Source: Haemaphysalis longicornis (Eukaryota; Arthropoda; Arachnida; Ixodida; Ixodidae). From it: a stretch of 64,000 nt of DNA. A program made the translations under genes and the position numbers. The DNA lies in the NCBI GenBank assembly GCA_013339765.2, contig CM023457.1, positions 59,203,355 through 59,267,354 on the forward strand, given 5' to 3'. Below, one piece after another: positions 11,954 through 22,776 of this stretch. Each line of letters opens with the position of its first letter. Within the stretch, counting starts at the first letter, position 1. The notes under the pieces were generated by a model. It saw only the letters and a list, made by a program, of their open reading frames with translations. It made no database searches and was not told where the DNA came from.

Positions 11954-12434
11954 TCACATTGTGTTGCAAGAGTCTAGCGCAAGTGCAAGGCTTTGCATAC
12001 TAACTGTTGTACTGATGGCATACCCCAATATTGATTGATTGTGGGGTTTAACGCGCCGACGCAACGCAGGCGATGAGGCGCGCCGTAGTGGAGGGCTCCG
12101 GATTAATTTTGACCACCTGGGGATCTTTAACGTGCGGTTTTTGCTTTTCGCCTCCATCAGAAAAGCGGCCGCCGTGGCCGGGAATCGAACGCGGCGGCCG
12201 CTTTTCTGATGGAGGCGAAAAGCAAAAACGCCCGTGTGTACGAGATTTCGGCGCACGTTAAAGATCCCCAGGTGGTCAAAATTAATCCGGAGCTCTCCAC
12301 TACGGCGCGCCTCATCGCCTGCGTTGCGTCGGCGCGTTAAACCCCACAATCAATCAATATTGGGGTATGCCATCAGTACAACAGTTAGTACGCAAAGCCT
12401 TGCACTTGCACTAGACTCTTGCAACACAATGTGA
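11954..12434. repeat. Large inverted duplication containing a SINE and its flanks
   Basis: The arms 11954-12183 and about 12195-12434 are inverted copies that meet near GGCCGGGAATCGAAC. Both contain the same SINE (TTGATTGATTGTGGGGTTTA tail, ACCACCTGGGGATCTTTAAC block) and also about 70 bp of non-SINE flank starting TCACATTGTGTTGCAAGAGT. The arms differ by a deletion of about 20-25 bp in the left arm and a few transitions. Two independent SINE insertions would not share flanks, so this is an inverted duplication or a fold-back assembly artefact. Confidence 0.85.
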
Positions 12435-12760
12435 GACCTTACTTGATTGCATACAAATAACTAATTTGCCATGGTACCACTTCACGGGTGTCCCAAAATC
12501 CGAACCCCAAAGACCTGACAAAGCTCCAAGGCAGCTTTACGGGTGATGCCTTGAAATGATAACACATACTTTTCGAAGTAGCACATAACGATTACAACAG
12601 ACTAAGCGGAACTACCTACTTTTCGTATTTGTAGCAGCCTGGTACCACGTGGTTAATTTGATAAGAAGAAAATGACAAAAAGCGGGCCCAATATACCAGA
12701 AAATGAAAGGTCACCCTACGAATGCGCATGAACCTGGAAACCACCCAACCATTCCCTTAC

Positions 12761-12843
12761 CTTTTCCGTTGAAGACTGCTATGCGAGGCTGGAAGATTTT
12801 TAGCTTGTCCAAGAGAATCTCGGCACCTTCCTTGATCTCTTTC
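12761..12843 (-). CDS. TDG: TDG exon 8: catalytic core, PRIAVFNGK
   Basis: The acceptor TTTATGTGCAG precedes 12843 and the donor is GGAAAAG then GTAAGG, phase 1. It encodes KEIKEGAEILLDKLKIF and QPRIAVFNGK. This is the helix and strand leading to the conserved QPRIAVFNGK of TDG. The 83-nt length completes the Arg codon begun in exon 7 and the Gly codon ended in exon 9. It matches the family without gaps. Confidence 0.95.
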
Positions 12844-13248
12844 CTGCACATAAAGGTCAAAGGTTAAAGAGACATGATGGGGGCCAATGGAAGGAAGCTA
12901 GATTTCAAAGTTTCACTGGACTGCATCTACACACATGACGTTAAAGGCCGCAAGACCAAGTCAGGGCCTTGTATACAATTTATTTACTTTGCAAGGACTG
13001 ACCACACTCCAAGGCTAAATATTTTATCTAAATGCAAGGTTGCATTATCATTCTGCTCCTGACTCTGACAGACAAACTAAAATACATTTTCTGTTGACTG
13101 GGGGGTCTTTTTCTGATGCCATAGCAAGCTTCCACTAAGATTAATTGAGGAACTGCGTCAGTGTCTTGTAATTTACATAATGAGTCAGTGTGGCCTTGCC
13201 TACACCAAGGCTTGGCTTACCAGCTTGACTTACAGCATGAATTGAACA

Positions 13249-13761
13249 TTAAAGGGACAGTGACGGCCAGCAGTAAGTTGGTTTCAAACGAAAGTCATGA
13301 CCTTCCCATAGCCATTTTAGCGTTGATTCGGTTGCCGAAAGATGCCTTAATTGCCAAGAAATCCAGAAATTAAACGTTGATCAAACGTGATGCAAACAGC
13401 GACTGCAGTTGCTGTTTGTGTCACGATAAACCGGAAGCAAGCGAGGCGTGGTTGATGTATATCGGTATAGAAGCAAACGAATGAACCGCTGCCGCATACC
13501 GACCGGTTTGGTCAGTTTCGGTCAAATCAGTTGTGATTTGCCAAACTCCCACATTTTTTGCATCTCTGGACCACTAAGCAAAATGTTGGCAAGTTGCACG
13601 TTATAGCCAATGGCAGCGGCACCTGCCTTCACGTTTTCGCTATTTTCTACCCTGTTTTTTTTTTTTTTTTAAAGTTACGCATAAGAGTGGTATATTCGTG
13701 TTCTCAGTGCGCTAGTAATTGATCTAGAGCAGTCTGTATTTTGACTTCGGTGTCCATTTAA
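13249..13761. mobile_element. Probable TTAA MITE, family 4
   Basis: The left end TTAAAGGGACAGTGACGG and the right end CTTCGGTGTCCATTTAA form a partial inverted repeat with TTAA on both sides. It is non-coding and about 513 bp. The terminal match is short, so this is a moderate call. Confidence 0.5.
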
Positions 13762-14463
13762 CAATGCTATGAGGGAAACAATGGTGTGACCAAAAATGCA
13801 CTCCGCTGTAAAGTGGTGGTGGTACAAAGCTTTCCCATGAGGCATACGTGAATGGCCAATCTGTTACTGTGTGCAATTATCTGCACCTGTCGATGTTAGT
13901 GTCTGTACCATCAGCCCACCACTGACCTCCAACTAGTACTACCTACAGATTGAACGCTAGATGTGAAATCCGATTGGCAGCAAAAGTTTAACCAACCCAA
14001 CCACTCAGTGCCCACTAATGTGTGTGGCCAATGTTGGCGCGAAGCTCACAGCAGTTTTACGACCCATTTAACTACACCCTGGTGCATTTACAACTGCTCA
14101 TTACTTGGTACTTCCATAATTGTGCGTAGCAGTTTTACAATTAGGACTCTTGTCCTGCAAAAATTGCATACCCAGTGGTATGCTGCTCTTTGTCACTCCA
14201 ATTTAGTTTTTTTTTTTTTTTCGTTCATATAAATGTCAGAAGATTTGAAGATTTAGATTGGGATGGCCTTGCAGGGTGGCATGTCAAGGCCTGCGGGAGC
14301 GCTGTACCTATTCACTTCAACAACACTGGAATTACAGTTCTTGTCTCTGTCATAACTCTGGGATGTGTGCTGAAACTTGGCAGCAGTTAGAAAATAGTTA
14401 AGGCTCAGTACGCCACCTTGGTGAATAAAAAAAAAAAAAAAAAGCATTCAATATTGGCCGAAG

Positions 14464-14737
14464 TTAAAGGGCCCCAAATAGGCTTCTCAAGGTCCCAATT
14501 TCAATCGCGCAATCGCTAGAGTACCCCTTCACAGACAACTTATGCCAAATATTACACCTCTGTGCAAAGCAGGGGCCGCACAAACACGCAAAAAAAGGTT
14601 CTTTCTTTCCTTGTTTAACCTACCGACCCTCGCCACCATACTGCCTCGCTTTGACGTGCGGCAGAATGCTCTGACGCAGCTTCTATGACGCACAAAGCAC
14701 TGATCAGTATGGCGCGTCATTGGTGAGCTCCCTTTAA
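14464..14737. mobile_element. Possible TTAA MITE, short
   Basis: TTAAAGGGCCCC at the left and GAGCTCCCTTTAA at the right are weak inverted ends enclosing about 270 bp of non-coding sequence. No second copy was found in the window. Confidence 0.35.
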
Positions 14738-15141
14738 ATTGCTGCAGCCAATCACTGTTCCCGGCTATGTTGGAAACCCGGGTGATGGTTTGGCGAGCGG
14801 CACTCCGGCACCGGCGGCGTGGCGCATCTTAGTAGGGACGAATGTCGATCGTTGCTATCCGTCCCACGAGCTTAGCTGAGCTTGTAGATATAGCGTGTTG
14901 TTTACAAGGTATGAAGAAAGCTGGAACAACATGGAGCGTCTCTGCTAGGTGGAAACTCCACTACACGCGCGACCGCCGGCAAGCATCTGCCTCCCATGGT
15001 CGAACAAATGAGACCAGCTCCGCAGGGTATGACGATACAGGCATGCACCGGCACGCAGAGCTAAAACTTTGTCACTGGCCTGCCCATAACGGGCACTGAT
15101 CGCTGTGAAAATCAGTTTATAAATGCACATCAGGGGGAGGT

Positions 15142-15375
15142 TGATTGATTGATTGTAGGGTTTAAGAAACCGACAAACGCAGGCGATGAAGCGAACAGTA
15201 TGGGGGGCCCGGTTTAAATTTTTGACCACCTGGGGATTTTTAACGTGCGCCGAAATCCTGCCCATGGCCTTTTTGCTTTTTGCCTCCATCAGAAAGGCCC
15301 CCACCGCGGCTGGAATCAACCCGGACCTCGTGCCAGCGCGCAACGCCTTAGCCATTGAGCCCCCCGGCAGGTGAG
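15142..15375 (-). mobile_element. Ruka-like tRNA-derived SINE
   Basis: On the minus strand the tRNA-like head is at the right and the body contains ACCACCTGGGGATTTTTAAC and GCCTCCATCAGAAA (plus-strand forms); the tail is a TTGATTGATTGATTG run at the left. A direct repeat AGGGGGAGGT flanks it at 15132-15141 and 15376-15385, a target-site duplication. Confidence 0.85.
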
Positions 15376-15680
15376 AGGGGGAGGTATTGTGGGTGAAAAA
15401 TTGCACTGGTGATCGTCTTTGGGGCACGGCTCCGAAATTGGTGATGGAATAACTGCGGCGATGCTAAGCCTTTGCTGCCGCGGCCGCATGCAAAAACGCT
15501 AGCGGGCTGCTAGTTGCCGGTGGAAATCTTCAATTACTGTCTGAGCAAGCATTTTGGGTTTGGGGAAAACCCCTACCTGTCCTTCAAATGTTTTTTTGGG
15601 CTATTCAAAACTGATGTGCTGACGCAAGGAACACGGCCGCACGGCAGTTCGATGCGGGGAACTGACTGGCCCCACTCAGC

Positions 15681-15889
15681 GGGAGAGAGAAGAAAGAAAG
15701 AAAGAAAAAAGAAAAGAAAAAAGGAGAGAGAGAGAGAGGGGAGAGAGAAGAGGAGAGAGAGGGGAGAGAAGAGAGGAGAGGGAAGAGGGGGGAAGAAAAA
15801 GAGGAGAGGGGAGAGAAGAGGAGAGAGAAGAGAAGAAGAGGAGAGGAGAGAGAGGAGAAGAGAGAAGAGGGAGAGAGAGGAAAAAAAAG
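15681..15889 (+). repeat. Uninterrupted 209-nt polypurine tract
   Basis: Every base on the plus strand is A or G, with GA, GAAA and GGAGA subrepeats. The long Arg/Glu/Lys-rich and Ser/Leu/Phe-rich reading frames here are artefacts of this composition. Confidence 0.95.
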
Positions 15890-16076
15890 TGAATACTATT
15901 GAGCCAACCAATGGCATTTTGATCCAGAAACCCTTGCCCCATTTCTCTAGATGATCTTGCTACTGGCAGTGACATCACAGCTTCCACAGCGCTTTGGAGG
16001 CGCGATGAGAGGTTAAAAGCTTCGGGCCTTATTGCTGGCCCTTTTTAATGACCAATAACTCGACTAATACTCAACG

Positions 16077-16530
16077 CTCTTAACTCTTTCACGACGGCGC
16101 CATAGGCAACCGGAAGCCGGCGTCCGATGATTTTAAATCTCCCCGCAAATCTGGAAACCCGCGCTCCAACAGACAACTATCGCCATCTGGTGTGTTCTTT
16201 GGCAACTTCTCTTTCAATTTCGGTTTCGTTTGTTTATGTGTCTCGTGTGTGGTGGCGGCGTAGCAAGAGAAATTTGAACCTAAGGGGGAGGGGAGGAGGA
16301 GGAAAAATGGGCGTCGGGTTTCGCGCCACGCTCCGCACGTCGCCACTGCCTGTTTTTTTTTTAAGGCAAGCACTTCGGCAGCTCTGCTGTCGATTTTTAT
16401 GATTCCAGCAGCAGTGAGGGGTCAAGCAATGATGTGGGATCTTCAGATTTCAGTTAGGACGACGAAGCTCCGGTTCAGGTGCCTCGCACTTCAACAAGCG
16501 CTGGCAGGTAATTTCGTTGCGACTCCACGC
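16077..16530 (+). pseudogene. Possible piggyBac-like transposon 5' fragment
   Basis: TTAACTCTTTCACGACGG at 16079 resembles piggyBac-type ends (TTAACCCTTT). Downstream a frame reads VDFYDSSSSEGSSNDVGSSD, then FS, a stop, and DDEAPVQVPRTSTSAGR up to a GT. Acidic/serine-rich leaders of this kind occur at piggyBac transposase N-termini. No catalytic domain follows. Confidence 0.3.
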
Positions 16531-16795
16531 CTATATTATAAACAAAACGTGCTTCTTATCTGACGACTTCCTGCGGTTTTGATTTTGTGTTAGGGTCTCG
16601 AGAACGTACGGCCGGGATAATTTGATAAATGCACCGCGCTGTATCGCGCTATCACCTTCAAGATAACCTGGCGCTCGTGTCAGATTAGCGCTGCAGGGTT
16701 CAGGTGCGACGCTTGTCGAGCGCGCTCGATTTTTTTTTCTTCGTTTTTTACCACCGAACTGATAAGGATTTTGTGCGAGGACACAAAAGAGTATA

Positions 16796-17396
16796 CTGTA
16801 ATTACCCGATTCTAACGCGCACCCAATTTTCCTGACAAAAAAACTAAAAAACTTGCACCTCCGATTGTAACGCGCACGGAACTGTGTGAGCAAGAAAACG
16901 AATGCGAGGAGAAACGGGGTGTGATTTATTTCCGAAGCGATCTCACTCATCTCACTCCTCGTCACTTCTCCGCTGACCACAACAATCTCGTCCTCGGGTG
17001 CCGTCAAGCACGTTCGCGATGCCACACTTCTGAACTAACGTTCAACATGGTCGATGGGATCGTGGCCCACGCTCGCACGCCCATCCCGCGAGCTTCTTCA
17101 GGGCGCATGCTTCAGCCGACCGCTCGTTTGAACGCGTGAGAGCCACACTGCCATTGCTGCTATCAAGCGCGGAAGTGGAACGATTTGACGATTGTGTGAA
17201 CGCCGATAGAAAAGCCTAGGCGCCTATTGCTTCCTGCGTCCGAAAAAACGTTGCTAAAAGCTTTGGTGCCATCTTGACATGGCGAGGTGGGACGAAATTC
17301 CGCTGTTTCGGTTTCGGTTTCGTTATCCGATGCATGCGATTTTTCTACCTATTTTTCCGGAAAAAAGGCGTGCGCATTAGAATCGGGTAAGTACGG
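16796..17396. mobile_element. TA MITE, CCGTATTT clan, subfamily b
   Basis: The left end CTGTAATTACCCGATTCTAA and the right end TTAGAATCGGGTAAGTACGG are inverted and flanked by TA. It is about 600 bp and non-coding. It shares the ATTCTAACGCG block with 19524-19756. Confidence 0.8.
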
Positions 17397-18474
17397 TACT
17401 TGGATGCACGTTTTACAGAGACTCACTCAACCTTGAGTGCCCTCGCGGTGTGGCACAGCCATCAGTTGCGCTAGGTTGACGGGCCCTCAAAAAGCCAAAA
17501 CTTGGTGTAGACTGTTTGAGTTATATATTGAATCATAGCCAAGGAACGTAGGAAACAATTTGTATATCTTAAAATACCTGAAATAATTTTTAGTCTTCGG
17601 TAAAAGTACCGATTTGTGTTTTTCGTATACTTTTCTTGGGGGCTTTTTTCTGATTACTTGACGAATAACTGTAAGTTATTGTACCTTTAACAAAACTGCT
17701 GCTTTGTGTTTGGAAGAGCAATCTATAAGCTACAATTTCATGCATAGCAAGGCTACGTGTGTCCAGTAGCTCAAGAGAAAAAAAAAAACGTTTTGTGGGA
17801 AGCACTTAAAATCGGCCGTTTTTCCGCCGTAACGAAAGAGAGTTAAACCATTTCTGCAGCAGGACGTTCCCCTGGATAGTACTCCAGCGATTGCGCACGT
17901 ATAAATCGCAACCTTTGGAACCATGTTTAGGGCCCTTTAAGTGTTGCAGTTGCCGCCATTGCCCCTCCTTGGAAGAAATATTTTAAAAACATCGTACACT
18001 TTGGTAAGAGATTAAGGCAGTGGGCTCCATTAGCGGGTTTTGTGTGAAATATCGCTACCCGTCACACCGAAGGCCATCTGCTGCAAGCAATTCAGCTCAC
18101 ATGATAGGGAATGTAAAGCAAACTTCAAGGTTTTAAGCTTTGGGTTCCCCATTGCTTGGAGTGCAAGAGTTTCGCCCCTCAAGAAAAGTTTCAAAAGCTG
18201 TGAAAAGTGACCTGAACGGATGCTAGTGCTGATCTTGAGTGATGTGAAATAACAGTTCTGATGAGCTTTTCCACAGAATGTTTCTAGTCAACTTTTTCCA
18301 CCTCAAGTACCTTCGAGGGGTCGACCTTGTAATGACCAACCCTATATAGTCCAATTTACACGTTGCTACAGCAAAAGCGCCACTTTTCCTGCCATCGGTC
18401 TTTGCACGGCAGCCGCACAGGCACTGTGCATCACCAGGTCAACGTCAACAGTCCCTGATGACCTTGACCCTGAC

Positions 18475-18607
18475 CTTGAGAGGTCGGCACTGCTGCGGGT
18501 GGTGCGCGCCACTATGTTGGTGAAGCCGATGCCGTACTGGATCAGCTTGAAGTCGTCCACGGCCGTCATGGGCTCGGGGATCAAGCCGGCCAGGAAGAGG
18601 CAACGCC
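18475..18607 (-). CDS. TDG: TDG exon 7: catalytic core, YGIGFTN motif
   Basis: The acceptor GATGATGCAG precedes 18607 and the donor is CTCTCAAG then GTCAGG, phase 2. After the split Trp it encodes RCLFLAGLIPEPMTAVDDFK, LIQYGIGFTNIVARTTRSSA and DLS. YGIGFTNIV matches the conserved YGIGFTN core of TDG/MUG enzymes, and RTTRSSADLS the following turn. The length of 133 nt fits the phases of exons 6 and 8. The donor is followed by a near-repeat (GTCAGGGTCAAGGTCATC) holding a second potential GT 12 bases on, which would add four residues. An AT dinucleotide microsatellite starts 33 bp upstream of the acceptor. Confidence 0.95.
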
Positions 18608-18639
18608 CTGCATCATCACAAGGGAGGCAGAAAACAAAA

Positions 18640-18641
18640 TT

Positions 18642-18710
<69 letters not shown>
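18640..18710. repeat. AT dinucleotide microsatellite
   Basis: About 70 bp of TA repeats with a few interruptions lies just upstream, in transcript sense, of TDG exon 7, where the branch point and pyrimidine tract would be expected. Confidence 0.95.
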
Positions 18711-18734
18711 TGTATACATGAAGCAATGATCCCC

Positions 18735-19165
18735 AAAGTAAAAGATTTCCTATCCCTTCCTAAAGAAAGTTGAGAGAAGCGCAAAAGTTAAACATGCATC
18801 CAGTCTTCGCTGAAAGCACGTCCGATCCATCGTTGAACCTTTCAAAGACCCAAATCGCAAACGAAGAATGAACCCATGCGACGTTGTTTTTGCGCACTAC
18901 GTAATGCATCTCTGAACGATCTAAATGGATACCGATACGCAGTTTACGAGATAAAAAGGTTATGCCATTGCACACCTTCTCATGACTGATGCGTGTATTA
19001 CCCTCTCTAGAACCGTTCTGCAACAATGGAAGCCTGGTTTCACGAACGACACCGTGTGTCCAAAGATATCAGTGTGTCCAGAGATCTTAACCAGCGCATG
19101 AAGAAATGCATTAGTTTCTTGACAGGACGCCATCAGTCCCACTACAAAAGCTTTCACTTTAAAAA
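18735..19165. repeat. Dispersed repeat, copy 1 (pair with 37345-38118)
   Basis: It shares many blocks in order with 37345-38118: GAGAGAAGCGC, CAATCGCAAACG (as CAAATCGCAAACG here), GAACGATCTAAATG, and the ATGACG/ATGCATT region near the end. It is non-coding. The family type is unknown and no termini were resolved. Confidence 0.65.
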
Positions 19166-19523
19166 ATTGCTGTGCCCACCTTCTGAGCCGTTTAGTTAGC
19201 CAAAGGGCTACACCAAAGTGCTCCTGGCTGCCATCTAGGGTGGAGGGCTAGCCTTCCTAAAGAAACTGGACAAATAAATGTTTTTCTCTCCCTCTCTGTC
19301 CCCCACCCTGCGAAATCGTGCTAGGGTGAAATGTAGCGAAAACTGGCTGCGGAATATCTCCTCGCAAAATCTCCCACTCTGCGGGGCTATGACAAGGCTG
19401 CACTCTTCACTGCGACACTCTTATTTGCACCCGATTGGCCACTACACTCCAAAAGTGTGCACCACACTGCTACCCTGATCGAAGCAATAGTGGCAGGCTG
19501 TGCTATGCAGCACACGTTACATA

Positions 19524-19756
19524 CCGTATTTTCACGATTCTAACGCGCCCCCGATTGTAACGGCGCAGAAAAGTTTACTTCAAAAATTTGGAAAAAAAAG
19601 TTTGTTTCTATTGGATTGAATTACATTTTCGTAGGCGTTCATGTACATGAAAATTTTGCTGGCCGCTTTGAAGCCAATTTCGACTTTAAGCCGGCGGTTG
19701 CCAACGCAACACAAGGTTTATCAAAAACCTTGCGCGTTAGAATTGCGCAAATACAG
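19524..19756. mobile_element. TA MITE, CCGTATTT clan, subfamily b (short)
   Basis: The ends CCGTATTTTCACGATTCTAA and TTAGAATTGCGCAAATACAG are inverted and flanked by TA; 233 bp, non-coding. Confidence 0.85.
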
Positions 19757-19805
19757 TAACTGCAGGCTGGCCGGCATCACCACCGATCACATCACCTCCT
19801 TTCAC

Positions 19806-19983
19806 CATTTGCCTTGCTCTGGGGGCAACTCCAAGCTGTCAGTGCATTCCCTCTACTGCTCTGGGGCAACTCCAGGGCATCTACTCATTCTGTATCCTGC
19901 TCTCTGGGCAACCAACCCAAGGCCATCAGCTAACTCTATCCTGCTCTGGGGGCAATCCAGGGGTATTGGTTTCAACCTCTATC
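19806..19983 (+). repeat. Minisatellite, about 44-bp unit, four copies
   Basis: Four diverged copies of a unit starting CTGCTCTGGGGGCAACTCCA follow each other at about 42-45 bp spacing. The reading frame across them is not supported as coding. Confidence 0.75.
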
Positions 19984-20381
19984 TCACTCCAGAGACTGCT
20001 CCCGGCCAATGACTGCCGTCCACTCTCAATCCAAACTTGAAGACAGCACTCCTTTGGTCTTTTGCACAGCAGTTACACAAATGCCCCAAAGATGGTGCCT
20101 AGCATTAGTAGCTTTCCTTGCAAAAATTCACTGGTAGAAGCTCTGACTTTGATTTAGAGTGACAGTTCATGTTCGCAGCTGTTCAGAGTTGATTATTTTT
20201 CAAGATTAAGAGGCAACAGTATTGACCATTCCTTGACCTTGACTTCTTTCCACGGCAATAGAGCTTTGAATGCAATGAAGCTTCTTCCCATTTACAGAAA
20301 AGAGAAAAATAGATTTGTCGCTTTCCCCAGACAGAAACCAGAAGCAAATGGATAATGGAAACAAAAATCTGGGGCGCTCAC

Positions 20382-20451
20382 AAAAGTGGTTTCCAGGACC
20401 AGCGTAGTGGTGACCTTTGAAGGCAGCAAAGAGGCCTGGGTTGATGCCAAT
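20382..20451 (-). CDS. TDG: TDG exon 6: catalytic GINPG motif
   Basis: The acceptor TTGCTTTTCAG precedes 20451 and the donor GTGAGC follows TTTT, phase 1. The 23 residues IGINPGLFAAFKGHHY plus AGPGNHF match the active-site motif of the TDG/MUG family. The Asn of GINPG corresponds to human Asn140, which positions the nucleophilic water, and the HHY...GPGNHF loop lines the base pocket. The codon for Trp is split with exon 7 (T then GG), giving NHFW as in the family. A TTAA MITE begins 53 bp upstream of the acceptor. Confidence 0.96.
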
Positions 20452-20504
20452 CTGAAAAGCAACGTGACGGATACACCCGTGAAAATTCACTCACAAAAGT
20501 CACT

Positions 20505-21304
20505 TTAAAGGGACCCTGCAACACTCTTTGAGCAGTGCAAGTAAACCTGCGCGACGTTTAGATTACACTGCCAGGAATACCTGAGCCAAATATTACACGT
20601 GCACGTGAAGCGGTGAGCGCGCAAATCGATGTGAAAGACGCGGAAAAACCAACCGCTCTCTCTTCAGTTGTCCTCATTATGCAACCCTTGGCATGGCCTA
20701 AGGGACGTCACATAGGCCATGGCTGCCCGATCGGCTGTCACTGGTCAACTTCGCGGCTAGATTCTCCCATTTCCGTCGTCGTCATCGCTGTGTACGAACC
20801 TCTTCTATGCCTGAACCTGTAGGCACAGTTTTGCCGTTTCTTTTGTGTTTTGAGTGCGCGCGGAGCTTGAGTGATGAGCTCAATACTTCCCTTTCAACGG
20901 GACCACTCGACTACAAACGTTTATTGCTTCAAAAACGCCCTACCAGCCCGAGCGCGCACTTGCGAGCAGGCACCCATGCCTGCTTTTTTGAGGCACCAGA
21001 CCGGAAATAGGCCCCTCCGCGTTGCGAGAGAAAGGGAAGAAAACTACCCGGCATGTGATATATCGAAGGCCGCCGAAGAGAACGCCGCGAGCCGCCCCCC
21101 TCTCCGGGAGAGAGCGCGCAGCTTTTGTCGCGTTGTGCGTGGTCGAGTTTGAGAGGGAACGATTATGCGCGATTTCTCATCGCGCCGTAGTTCGTTGTGA
21201 ACGGATTTTCATAATTCTTGCGGGAGGGAGATTTCTGGGACAATAGACTTTATCCCAAAATACATTACTAGTAGTCGATGGGAAGTGTTGCAGGGTCCCT
21301 TTAA
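20505..21304. mobile_element. TTAA MITE, family 2 (GGGACCCTGCAACAC ends), copy 1
   Basis: TTAAAGGGACCCTGCAACAC at the left and GTGTTGCAGGGTCCCTTTAA at the right are perfect inverted ends of at least 20 bp with TTAA on both sides. The interior is shared with 26823-27593 and 44996-45809. It is non-coding despite short open frames, and it begins 53 bp from exon 6. Confidence 0.92.
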
Positions 21305-21841
21305 AGAATTCGGCGTGGCGGCACTTTTCACTACATACCTCAAAAGTGTAAAAAACAAAATGACTTTATTAGTATGGTGTGGGTAATGCAAACCGAGATA
21401 AAGAAATGATAAGAATAAAGAAAGATAAAGAAATGCGGCAATATCGGAGTGTTAACGAAATGTCGTTGTTACAGCTAATCGAGCTCTACAATTGGGGTTC
21501 GGAAACAAAATACAATTTTAGACGCACTTACTGCTTTTCAACCACAGGTAACAACATGAGAAATTTGGAGGGAATTTCCTTTCTCAGGTAGCACAGAGAA
21601 TGGAGCGGTTGATAACGTTTTCTTGCAGCTTGGAAGAGAAAAGGCACCACACAATAAGCTTAAGCATAGTGCCGCGTGGTCTCTTCATTCTCAGCTAACT
21701 CGGTACGTAGCAGCAACGACTAAAGCAGAGAAATATTTTTACACTGATGGGTGGGGGGAGACAGAAATTCACCATGCATGTAGAGTGTCCAGCGAGGTGG
21801 CACTTGCAAGAGCCCCGACAGCACGGAAAATCTTTCCTTAG

Positions 21842-22070
21842 TCTTTAAAGAGGCCATGCCGACAGAATACAAGTTTGTTTAAGTGCGAATGCACTTTATA
21901 AGCGACCCCAAACCATCCACCGCCGGGCGTCGGCGGCGGTCGTCGGCGTCCGCAGTGCTCCTCTATAAAGAAACAGCGTCCGGCGCCAGGTTTCGATCCG
22001 CGGGACTTTGCCGGGCAGCAGCCGCGACGCTCTACCGACCAAGCCACGGAAGCGACGTGATATCAGCGTT
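21842..22070 (-). mobile_element. tRNA-derived SINE-like element, second family
   Basis: On the minus strand TGGCTTGGTCGGTAGAGCG (A box) and GGATCGAAACC (B box) stand at tRNA spacing around 22045-21990, followed by a GC-rich body and a leftward end TTTAAAGAGGCCATG. It could instead be a tRNA pseudogene next to a fragment of TTAA family 1. The cloverleaf is not convincing. Confidence 0.5.
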
Positions 22071-22776
22071 CGTGACGCGCCTTATATCTTTAACGCATTC
22101 AAACTACGTCGTCAGCGGCGTGCGTTGGCGACTCAGCGGCGTCTATAGCGGGCTTGATAACTGCGTGGGTACCACGTGATACTACAAACCCGATGGACAG
22201 AGATGGAAGAGAAGGCGGCGAGGCGGTGGGCCCTGCGGGGGCCGAGAGCAAGCGCCGCAAGCGGGCCGACATTCGTGCATTCGCACTTTCACATTCTCCC
22301 CCTCGGGGAAATGCGGGGAATTTTTTTCTTTTTTTCGTTCGCTTTTCCAGCCTTGAGCGGGTGCGTGATTCAAGGTGTCAACAAAGCTTGCCCGTAGCAG
22401 ACGGCAGTGTGAGCAGCGCAATAGCGGAGCGCAGCATCACGGGAGGAAGGCTGGCGCTACCGCCAACAGTGGAGAGTACGTTAAAAGGAGGAGTGAAACC
22501 CGGTGCCGACGATAATGCGCGATTTTTTATCTGAAAGATTTAGTGTTTTGTAATGCCCCCAGCCCTTGTCCAGCAGCAAATGATGCCATATTCACTGAGA
22601 AATTAATCAATTTAGCGTTAATATTTTGATTATCCCGCCAAATCGTGCATTCTCAGGACGTCCAGCAATGAAGTCGTAAACGCGCATAATCAAACAAACT
22701 TCCACGCGTCATTAGGCTCATGCAGGCTTGCTTTGCCGTCAGTCCTCCCAGATGGCGCTACTATACTTATCCATCG

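Noticed and set aside
11954..12434. Long frames in both directions sharing the same peptide
   Set aside because: They are translations of the inverted SINE duplication, which explains why the same peptide appears on both strands.
15514..15987. Frames of 103-146 residues in three phases
   Set aside because: They cross the 209-nt polypurine tract; every frame stays open because the tract has no stop-forming composition.
16531..17025. 164-residue minus-strand open frame
   Set aside because: It runs across the boundary of the TA MITE at 16796 and shows no recognisable domain.
21842..22070. Functional tRNA gene on the minus strand
   Set aside because: Promoter boxes are good but the sequence continues as a SINE-like body and the cloverleaf is incomplete.
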